The translations under genes were made by a program, and so were the position numbers. Shown one piece after another: positions 1 to 6,800 of a stretch of 8,879 nt of DNA. Position 1 is the stretch's first letter. Every line of letters starts with the position of its first letter. Below the pieces are notes generated by a model. The model was not told the origin of the DNA. It searched no databases and worked only from the letters and a program-made list of their open reading frames with translations. The stretch is from Microcaldota archaeon (GTDB lineage Archaea; Micrarchaeota; Micrarchaeia; Anstonellales; Bilamarchaeaceae), in NCBI GenBank assembly GCA_020726005.1, contig DYTL01000020.1:1-8879 (forward strand), read 5' to 3'.

Positions 1-198
1 TAGTATCCTTTCAAGTATCTTTAGGATATGTTCAAACTTCCAAAGCTCTTTAGACATAGACAAGGTGATTAAACAAATAAGTGCTTTTTGATTATTTATT
101 CCTTCGAGTTTTTTCATAGCTAAGTTATGTTCATTTTCATTAAAAGAACCAATGTTGGTATATTGCGTTTGAATTTCTTCTTTACTCCAATTGTTCAT
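1..198 (-). CDS. Unrecognised protein, N-terminal 66 residues (runs off left edge)
   Basis: Read on the minus strand, an ATG at 198-196 opens a frame that stays open to base 1, giving 66 residues starting MNNWSKEEIQTQ and continuing off the window. The start is chosen because a very good Shine-Dalgarno, AGGAGG (210-205), sits 6 bases before the ATG, and a TATA-like box lies at about 250-241, a spacing that would give a leader of roughly 20 bases. The visible part is polar at first (residues 1-33, many Asn, Glu and Gln), followed by a more hydrophobic, probably helical segment around residues 38-48 (ALICLITLSMS) and a basic, leucine-rich helix to the edge. The hydrophobic stretch is too short and mixed for a confident membrane helix. 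I do not recognise a family and assign no function. The gene is divergent from carB and shares the 199-636 upstream region with it. That it is a real gene rests mainly on the ribosome binding site and promoter spacing. Confidence 0.68.
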   Translation of the reverse strand, partial: MNNWSKEEIQTQYTNIGSFNENEHNLAMKKLEGINNQKALICLITLSMSKELWKFEHILKILERIL

Positions 199-203
199 AT
201 TAC

Positions 204-210
204 TCCTCCT
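204..210 (-). promoter_or_regulatory. Strong Shine-Dalgarno of the leftward gene
   Basis: On the minus strand the bases read AGGAGGA, followed by GTAAT and then the ATG at 198. This is a near-perfect complement to the anti-Shine-Dalgarno end of 16S rRNA at a normal spacing. It decides the start of the leftward gene and shows that this organism uses ribosome-binding-site initiation for at least some genes, unlike the giant gene at 3892. Confidence 0.75.
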
Positions 211-240
211 TTATTATTATGTATAATTATGGCAATAAAC

Positions 241-250
241 GTTTAAAAAG
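241..250 (-). promoter_or_regulatory. TATA-like box for the leftward gene
   Basis: On the minus strand this reads CTTTTTAAAC, preceded by an A-rich GCAAAA stretch that could act as a BRE (TFB recognition element). An archaeal start about 25 bases downstream would fall near 216-220, leaving a leader of about 20 bases that still contains the Shine-Dalgarno. Spacing fits an archaeal promoter well; the assignment is by pattern only. Confidence 0.45.
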
Positions 251-302
251 TTTTGCTTAATATGATAATCAGTAATTCCGAACATCTTCTACAACTAAAC
301 CA

Positions 303-388
303 TTCGCGCGAACCGAACAATATATTGGTTTTATAATTAAACTATTTTTCGCGTTTTTTAGCGAATTTATATAATTTCAAACTTCGAA
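303..388. repeat. Cluster of short TTCG/CGAA dyads in the divergent spacer
   Basis: Within 86 bases there are a 10-base perfect palindrome TTCGCGCGAA (303-312), a second 10-base palindrome CAATATATTG (318-327), an inverted pair TTCGC (348-352) and GCGAA (361-365) with an 8-base loop, and the 6-base palindrome TTCGAA (383-388). Three of the four share the half-site TTCG/CGAA. They lie between the divergent leftward gene and carB, where operators for a dimeric regulator could sit. No regulator can be named. In AT-rich DNA the CG-containing palindromes stand out more than the AT ones, but each is short and could arise by chance. Confidence 0.35.
359..374 (+). promoter_or_regulatory. Candidate archaeal BRE and TATA box
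   Basis: AGCGAA (360-365) followed by TTTATATAA (366-374) is the closest match in the window to the archaeal BRE plus TATA-box consensus. A plus-strand transcript would start near 394-398, so it could cover the small ORF at 434 and read on into carB with a leader of about 240 bases. The core is nearly self-complementary, so it could equally serve the minus strand, with a start near 343 and a leader of about 145 bases for the leftward gene. Direction is therefore uncertain. Confidence 0.4.
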
Positions 389-389
389 A

Positions 390-463
390 TCGGAAGGTTT
401 TTATTTACTTGCGGATTTACTGTGTGTGATAATATGTATAATCCCAAAATAAGTTCCTTCCGA
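390..463. repeat. 8-base inverted repeat flanking the small-ORF start
   Basis: TCGGAAGG (390-397) is the exact reverse complement of CCTTCCGA (456-463), with 58 bases between. The arms bracket a second TATA-like stretch (TTTTTATTTA, 398-407) and the first codons of the 434-574 small ORF. In a transcript starting at 430 or later only one arm would be present; in a transcript starting near 396 (from the box at 366-374) the left arm would be at or just before the 5' end, so RNA pairing is doubtful. A DNA-level protein site is possible but unproven. Confidence 0.25.
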
Positions 464-574
464 CCAGAAAATTGCGATAATAATGAAAAAAGACTTCACA
501 TAAACTTAGAAAAAAAACGAAATGAAGTTAATTCAGGACAACACAACTCGAAAATTTCTTCGCAATGTTTTTAA
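434..574 (+). CDS. Doubtful small ORF, 46 residues
   Basis: An ATG at 434 opens a 46-codon frame ending with TAA at 572-574, 62 bases before the carB ATG. The protein starts MYNPKISSFRPENC and is strongly polar (many Asn, Lys, Ser, Glu), with cysteines at 14 and 45, no hydrophobic segment and no recognisable domain. In its favour, a TATA-like TTTTTATTTA (398-407) lies about 27-36 bases upstream of the ATG, a spacing that would give a leaderless message. Against it: no Shine-Dalgarno, short length in AT-rich DNA, and a composition like translated non-coding sequence. Arginine codons are not concentrated, so an arginine-sensing leader peptide for carB is not supported. It is listed because it is the only plausible ORF in the long spacer; it is more likely non-coding than real. 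Confidence 0.22.
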   Translation: MYNPKISSFRPENCDNNEKRLHINLEKKRNEVNSGQHNSKISSQCF

Positions 575-576
575 AT
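568..576 (+). promoter_or_regulatory. TATA-like box, most likely carB promoter
   Basis: TTTTTAAAT lies about 65 bases before the carB ATG. An archaeal start 25-28 bases downstream of its centre would fall near 597-602, giving a leader of 35-40 bases that includes the AGGT ribosome-binding element. A weaker alternative, GTATAATTC at 589-597, would give a leader of about 20 bases. Pattern-based only. Confidence 0.4.
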
Positions 577-626
577 TTTCTTAACAAAGTATAATTCTAA
601 TTCTGTAATGTTTTATTGGCATTCTC

Positions 627-630
627 AGGT
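627..630 (+). promoter_or_regulatory. Weak ribosome binding site deciding the carB start
   Basis: AGGT sits 6 bases before the ATG at 637. It favours ATG 637 over the in-frame TTG at 616, which has no Shine-Dalgarno and would add seven residues (MAFSGWK) that are absent from the usual start of this family, where the chain begins a few residues before the ILVIGSGP motif. Confidence 0.5.
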
Positions 631-636
631 TGGAAA

Positions 637-3600
637 ATGCAAAAACCAAAAAAAATCTTAGTTATAGGTTCAGGTCCCATAGTAATTGGGCAGGCAGCAG
701 AGTTTGATTATTCAGGTACGCAAGCATGCCGCGCATTCAAAGAAGAAGGAATAAGCGTAATATTGGTAAATTCAAATCCAGCAACAATTCAAACAGATAC
801 AGAGATTGCAGATATCGTGTATATAGAACCGCTCACTCTAGAATTCTTAGAAAGAATAATCGCAAAAGAAAGACCAAACGCAATTTTCGGAAACGTAGGG
901 GGACAAACCGGACTAAATCTAACAATGGAATTGCACAAATTAGGGATAACGAAAAAATACAATGTACAAATAATAGGAACCGGGTCAAAATCTATAGAAA
1001 AAGGAGAGAGTAGAGAAGCATTCTCAAAATCAATGAAAAAAATCAATCAACCAATCTTGAAAAGTTTTTCAGTAACTAATATAGAAGAAGGTATCAAATT
1101 TGCAGACGAAATAGAATATCCAATAATTGCAAGACCAGCTTATACATTAGGAGGAACTGGAGGAGGCTTTGCAAATAATAAAGAAGAACTAAAAACTCTT
1201 CTTGATTTTGGGTTAAGAATAAGTCCAACACACGAAGTACTTATAGAAAAAAGCGTCGTGGGCTGGGGCGAATTTGAATATGAAGTAATTCGTGATTTAT
1301 ATGGAAATAAAATAATTATTTGCAACATGGAAAATTTTGACCCAATGGGTATTCATACGGGTGAGAGCATAGTGGTTACACCATCGCAAACATTAAATGA
1401 TCATGAACACCAAATGTTTAGGGATGCGAGTTTTGCAATAGTAGACGAGTTGGAAATAGTAGGAAGTTGCAACATTCAATACACATATAATCAAAAAACC
1501 CAGGAATATTATGTAATAGAAGTAAATCCAAGGCTTTCGCGTTCAAGTGCATTAGCAAGCAAGGCAACTGGATTTCCAATTGCACGCGTCGCAGCAAAGC
1601 TCGCATTAGGATATAAACTCTACGAGATACAAAATGAAGTTACTAAAACTACTCCTGCTTCGTTTGAACCTTCTTTAGATTACGTAGTTGTGAAAATTCC
1701 GCGCTGGCCATTTGATAAGTTTCCACATATAAACAGAAAAATAGGAACGCAAATGAAAAGCACCGGGGAAGTTATGGCGATAGGGCGCACTTTTGAAGAG
1801 GCAATGCAAAAAGCGATAAGAAGTTTGGATACTCGTATTCCAGAAATAAAAGATTTGGATAAACATCTTACTCTTCCAACTGATTTGCGACTTTATGCGA
1901 TTCTTCAGCTTTTGCGTGAAGGTAAATTAGTTTCTGAAATTCATGAAAAAACCAAAATAAATATTTGGTTTCTTAAAAAATTGAAAAATATAACTGATTT
2001 TGAGAAATTTATCCTGAACTCACCGCTTTCAGAAGAGCTTATACGCAATGCAAAACAAATGGGTTTCTTAGACGCGCAAATCGGTGCGTTGAAAGGGATT
2101 CCTGAATCCGAGATAAAAAAAATAAGAAAAAAAGCAGGTATAATTCCCACTTATAAAATGGTTGATACTGTTGCTGGAGAATTTGAAGCAAAAACCCCTT
2201 ATTTTTATTCAACTTATGAACAAGAAAACGAAGCAATTCCATTACAAGGAAAGAAAATTGCAATAATTGGTTCTGGTCCAATAAGAATAGGACAAGGAAT
2301 AGAATTTGATTATTGCACTGTTCATGCATCTTTCGCACTTAGAGAAATGGGAATTAAAAGTATAATAATAAATAACAATCCTGAAACAGTTAGCACTGAT
2401 TTTGATGTAAGCGATAGACTTTATTTTGAACCACTTACCTTTGAAGATGTAATGAACATACTTGAAAATGAGGGAATTGAAACACCGGTGTTAGTGCAAT
2501 ACGGCGGGCAAACCAGCATAAATCTTGCTGTAAAATTAGATAGAAATGCGAAATTACTTGGAACCGCAATGAAAGGAATAGATATTGCTGAAGATAGAGA
2601 ATTATTCCGAGCGCTTGCACATAAATTAAATATTCCGCAACCCGCAAATGGAACTGCTATAAATGAAATTAAAGCATTGGAAATTGCAAAGCGCATAGGT
2701 TATCCAATAGTTGTGCGTCCGAGTTATGTAATTGCAGGTCGTGCGATGCAAATAATCCATAGCTCCGAAGAACTAAAAAAATATATAAACGAAGCTGTGG
2801 AAGTTAGTGAAAAACGCCCTGTGCTTATAGATAAATATTTGGACAATGCAATAGAATGCGAAATTGATGGTATAAGTGACGGAAAAGAAATTTTTATTGC
2901 CGGAATAATGGAACATATCGAATACGCAGGCGTACACAGTGGAGATGCGAACATTGTTTATCCTTCTATTCGTCTTACTATGCAAAATAAAAAAACAATA
3001 GAAAATTATTCTAAATTATTATGCAAATTTCTAAAAATAATAGGATTTTTCAATATACAATTCGCAGTAAAGGGAGAAATTGTTTATATTCTAGAAACAA
3101 ATCCGCGCGCAAGCCGTACAATTCCATTTATAAGTAAAGCACGCGGCATAAATATTGCAAAAATCGCGACTGAATTGATGCTTGGAAATCCACTGCGCAA
3201 AATTACTATTAATGAACCGAAACACTATTCTGTAAAAAGCATTGTATTTCCTTTCATTAAACTTCCTGGTCTTGATAGTGCGCTTGGTCCGGAAATGAAA
3301 AGCACTGGCGAAAGCATGGGTATTTCCTCATCTTATGAACTTGCATATTATAAAGCACTAACAGCATCTGGATTAATTATAAAAAAGAATTCCGCGCTTA
3401 TTAGCCTTAAAGATGAAGATAAAAAATTTGCAAAAGAACTTGAACAGCGACTTTATTTATTAGGTTTTGAAATTTACGCAACTCTCGGCACAGCAAAGTA
3501 TATGCACAATCCGAAAACGGTTTATAAAATTGGTGAAGGAACACCCGATGTTCTTGAATTAATAAATAAAGGTAAGGTTGGATTAATAATAAACACTCCA

Positions 3601-3765
3601 CGTAAAGGAGGCAAACCAAATACAGATGGTTTTAGAATAAGACGCGCAAGCCTTGATTATAATATTGCATGTATAACCGAAATTAATGCTGCTTTAATGT
3701 ATATTTCTGCATTAGAAAAAGTAAGGCAAAAAGAAATTGATATTGAAAGATTTGATAATTATTAA
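637..3765 (+). CDS. carB: Carbamoyl-phosphate synthase large chain
   Basis: With its glutaminase partner CarA, this cytoplasmic enzyme makes carbamoyl phosphate from bicarbonate, glutamine-derived ammonia and two ATP, feeding pyrimidine and arginine synthesis. The 1042 residues show the family's tandem plan. The first half starts at ILVIGSGPIVIGQ (7-19) and has the ATP-grasp loop RPAYTLGGTGGG (166-177), the ENFDPMGIHTGES segment and metal-ligand motif EVNPR (295-299). A linker/oligomerisation region covers roughly 395-535. The second half restarts at IAIIGSGPIRIGQ (from about 541), with RPSYVIAGRAM (694-704), GIMEHIEYAGVHSGD (756-770) and ETNPR (820-824). The C-terminal MGS-like effector domain (about 917-1042) carries TLGTAK (949-954) and NTPRKGG (986-992). 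All expected ATP and metal motifs are present, with no frameshift; length is slightly under the roughly 1070 of E. coli CarB. The second-half loop has Ala where family members usually have Gly (VLGGRAM). carA is not adjacent. ATG 637 is preferred over TTG 616. Confidence 0.97.
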   Translation: MQKPKKILVIGSGPIVIGQAAEFDYSGTQACRAFKEEGISVILVNSNPATIQTDTEIADIVYIEPLTLEFLERIIAKERPNAIFGNVGGQTGLNLTMELHKLGITKKYNVQIIGTGSKSIEKGESREAFSKSMKKINQPILKSFSVTNIEEGIKFADEIEYPIIARPAYTLGGTGGGFANNKEELKTLLDFGLRISPTHEVLIEKSVVGWGEFEYEVIRDLYGNKIIICNMENFDPMGIHTGESIVVTPSQTLNDHEHQMFRDASFAIVDELEIVGSCNIQYTYNQKTQEYYVIEVNPRLSRSSALASKATGFPIARVAAKLALGYKLYEIQNEVTKTTPASFEPSLDYVVVKIPRWPFDKFPHINRKIGTQMKSTGEVMAIGRTFEEAMQKAIRSLDTRIPEIKDLDKHLTLPTDLRLYAILQLLREGKLVSEIHEKTKINIWFLKKLKNITDFEKFILNSPLSEELIRNAKQMGFLDAQIGALKGIPESEIKKIRKKAGIIPTYKMVDTVAGEFEAKTPYFYSTYEQENEAIPLQGKKIAIIGSGPIRIGQGIEFDYCTVHASFALREMGIKSIIINNNPETVSTDFDVSDRLYFEPLTFEDVMNILENEGIETPVLVQYGGQTSINLAVKLDRNAKLLGTAMKGIDIAEDRELFRALAHKLNIPQPANGTAINEIKALEIAKRIGYPIVVRPSYVIAGRAMQIIHSSEELKKYINEAVEVSEKRPVLIDKYLDNAIECEIDGISDGKEIFIAGIMEHIEYAGVHSGDANIVYPSIRLTMQNKKTIENYSKLLCKFLKIIGFFNIQFAVKGEIVYILETNPRASRTIPFISKARGINIAKIATELMLGNPLRKITINEPKHYSVKSIVFPFIKLPGLDSALGPEMKSTGESMGISSSYELAYYKALTASGLIIKKNSALISLKDEDKKFAKELEQRLYLLGFEIYATLGTAKYMHNPKTVYKIGEGTPDVLELINKGKVGLIINTPRKGGKPNTDGFRIRRASLDYNIACITEINAALMYISALEKVRQKEIDIERFDNY

Positions 3766-3891
3766 AAATTAGAAATTTATATCTATTACCTTAGCTACAT
3801 CTTAAAAAAGAAAATACACGAGATAGGGAAATTTTAGACTGTTACAGAATATATACCATATTTATAAACTTTAAAATCCATAATAGTTAAT
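3766..3891. other. Spacer between carB and the giant gene
   Basis: This is 126 bases of AT-rich sequence with no ORF. I see no clear terminator: there is no strong hairpin, and the longest T-run on the plus strand is four (3831-3834), weak for an archaeal T-rich terminator. The right end carries the giant gene's promoter. In-frame stop TAA at 3865-3867 closes the frame upstream of ATG 3892. Confidence 0.6.
3861..3869 (+). promoter_or_regulatory. TATA box of the giant gene (leaderless)
   Basis: TTTATAAAC matches the archaeal TATA-box pattern and its centre is about 27 bases before the ATG at 3892. Transcription would then start at or within a few bases of the ATG, and the bases before the start (AGTTAAT) contain no Shine-Dalgarno. 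Together these indicate a leaderless message, common in archaea. It also shows the gene does not depend on read-through from carB. Confidence 0.6.
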
Positions 3892-6800
3892 ATGCACCGC
3901 GAAAATATACGATTGACAAATGGATTGCTACTTTTATTCTTACTTGTATCGTTTTCGTTCGCGCAAGGAGTATGTCCGTCTTGTTTCGCGACTCATATAG
4001 GGATAATGGAAAAAGATGGAGAAATAACCGCAACGCTTTTTGAAGTAGATCAGAATATAAAACTTACTCAGAATCTCGCGTATTTTGACGATAAAACAAA
4101 GGAATATTTAGGGGGTAAAGAAGGGCTAACTATACAACAAATGAAAGAAACAGAATCTGTTATTTCAAGAGATGTTAAAATTGAACCTGTTTCTGATGCG
4201 AATTTATTTTTCTATTATTATGACCGAATAGGCACTAAAAAAGAAATTCCAGGTTGCAAACAACTAAAAACTGATAGCAAGCAATTAATATCTTATAATG
4301 ATTATACAATCGATCCGCCCAAAATAAAAACAAAAATTATTCCTTACACAATATGCAAAATTCCAGAAAATCTTTACGCGCATTCTTCTATAACAATTTA
4401 TATTGAATTCAAGGGAGATCAATTTAGGAAACCATCAGAAAGAGAGATAACTATTTATGATATTAGCGCAGGCGGATTGAATGTTCTTGCACGCTCGCTC
4501 CAAAATAATATTGATCCTACTTCTTCGGCATGCTTGGGTGGACTTATTCTGATTGGGCTTCTTTTCGCATCTATGTATTTCAGCGGAAAAAGTCCGCTAA
4601 CGTATCTTGATCTTACAGTTCCGCGCGTTCCAAAACCAAAACCAATTGGTTTTAGTCCAGTTATTGCAAGTACAGGAAACATAAGAATAGCCATATCCGC
4701 TTCGCGGGATTTGAAATATCTTGATAAAATTATAAAATATCATTCTATGGCAGATTTTAGAGGTCTAGAAAAAAATATTGAAGCAGCTATAAATCAATCC
4801 AAGCGAAACGGAATTAAGCAAAGCGAAGTGCGCAAATACATCGCAAGATTTTTGGCAGTCCGGAAAGAGGATTGGAGACAGTTCTTGGAAAACGGTGATG
4901 AAAAAGTTATGCTTCGCAGATTAGAAAAAGAAGGTGCTATTCCATCCCTACTTCTTATGGCAATGAATCAGCATATCTCAGCAGGAAAGATAGTAACTGA
5001 AATGGGAATAGTCGGAGGCAATCCATTTCAATGGGTAAAAAATATTGTTAAATATGTACGAATGGTTCCTCTTATAGGTACTTTTTCTGGAGTAGGAATA
5101 AGCTCATTCAGTTTTACTGCACGCACTATGAAAGACATGGCAAAAACTCTTGTATCTTTTCCTTTACGAAAAGTACTTGGTAACGAATACGATAATTTGG
5201 CAAAGAAAAAAGAACTAACAGGTATTAACAAAATAGTTTATGGAATTGCATCCATGACTGACCCAAAAAAAATTGAACTCGGAAAATTATTTCCACTTCA
5301 TGAATACACCAAACGATTTTATGATGACACAAGAGATGCGTGTTATGATGAGATAACAATAAACGTTTTATGGCAAGAAATATACAAACAGCTCAAGAAA
5401 AAAAATCAAGAAAGTATGAACAACATACTACCTAATATGATGGACTTCAAAAAAATATTTATAGATCATTGTTTTATAGAAGCATTAGAAGAAGTAAAGA
5501 TACCTAATAGACTTCTTAATGCACTTAGAAATACCTATCTAAGCCCAAAACAACAAGCAGAAATTGCGCTCAACTATGCTAATGCTAATAGATTAGGAGT
5601 AAGTAGTAGCTTCGTTAATGACGCAAGAGAACTTTACAATAAACTCAATGAGATAGATACTCATGATAGTTCTTTTGTTCGTGCGAGAGACCTTGTAAAG
5701 TTTATGCACGAAAGATATCATGTAAACCAACCAACAGATATAAGTCACAATATACTTGATGGAAAATTCTTTATGACTGTTGGAAGAGATAATTTATATC
5801 ATGAAGAGAATGGAGTAAAGAAAAACTTCGGTTTTTTTACTTTGGGATTAAGAGAATTTGTACAACAATTCTCATTTTTAGGTACAAAAAAGTCATCCGA
5901 ATCCTTTACAATAGCTGATTCATTCAAGCTCGCGTGGGCAAAAATGGTTAGTCAGGTTTTCGGAAATAGAGATTGGTACCTTGAGCAGGGAAATGATATA
6001 ACCTTGTATGATCCAGCTCTTAAAAAAACAAGAGCAGCAAGCTTCGTAGAAGACGTATTGGGTATGAGTAAAGAAGACTTGAAAAACGTTCGTAATACAA
6101 TGAAAGATTATCTTTTTTCGCTTATGAGTGATGAAGGAAAAGTTGAAGCAACAAAAGTTGCTAAAAAAGGAAAGGCAGCAATTGATGTAGTAGAAAACTT
6201 CCTTTATGGTTATGATATAAAAGCAACTAAAAAAGCAGAAGAAGAAACCTTAAATCCGTTTAGAAGACGCGCATGGTATCATATGGAATCAGAGACCTAT
6301 CCTGATGAAAAATATTGGAAACCAAATATGAATTTTTTATGGACTTCAATAGGCCAGGTAGACCATAGAACAACTATTTTGCATTTAGTACGTGGAGAAA
6401 AATACTGGGCGAATATGCCGAGGTCTGAAGTAGCATGGTCACTAATAGAAAATTATATGGACACAAGATTTGCAAATATACTTAATGGCAACCAATGGGA
6501 TTTTTTTGGTTATGAAAAAAGAGGTCAGTATTTTGAACGTTTTTCGCGTGTAGACATGCAAAAATTCTTTAACGAAACATGGAATTTTTATGATAAAGTA
6601 AATAAGGCGCTCGGTTCATTTTATATTATTAAAACCGGCAAAAAATCCTATTCTAATAGAGAATTAGAAAATTTCCTTTCTAATGAAAAAAATATAATTC
6701 TTACTTATTATGATTTAACACATGGAAAAACACCTTTCATTTATACTCATGATTGCTTATATATTCCTTATATAAAGGGCATGCCTGTTAGTGATTTTGA

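Larger units (their letters stand above)
199..636. other. Divergent intergenic region between the leftward gene and carB
   Basis: This 438-base stretch holds no convincing gene. It contains the promoter and ribosome binding site of the leftward gene (204-250), the TTCG/CGAA dyad cluster (303-388), TATA-like boxes at 366-374, 398-407 and 568-576, an 8-base inverted repeat (390-397 with 456-463) and one doubtful small ORF (434-574). I see no tRNA, no CRISPR-type repeat, no insertion-sequence end and no hairpin followed by a T-run. Confidence 0.7.

Noticed and set aside
434..574. Arginine-responsive leader peptide for carB
   Set aside because: The small ORF has three scattered arginines and no attenuator-like hairpin with T-run between it and carB.
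616..636. TTG at 616 as the carB start, adding seven residues
   Set aside because: There is no ribosome binding site before it, whereas ATG 637 has AGGT at 6 bases and begins the protein at the position usual for the family.
2039..2338. Minus-strand frame of 99 residues inside carB, and similar shorter frames on both strands across 726-3619
   Set aside because: They lie in other frames of an unmistakable, fully conserved carB, have low-complexity composition and no ribosome binding sites.
3766..3860. Transcription terminator after carB
   Set aside because: I found no convincing hairpin and no T-run longer than four on the plus strand, so termination here cannot be supported from sequence.
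3964..3975. Lipobox at the QGVC of the giant protein
   Set aside because: The residues before Cys28 do not match the lipobox pattern, and the signal core ends with a normal SFA cleavage site.
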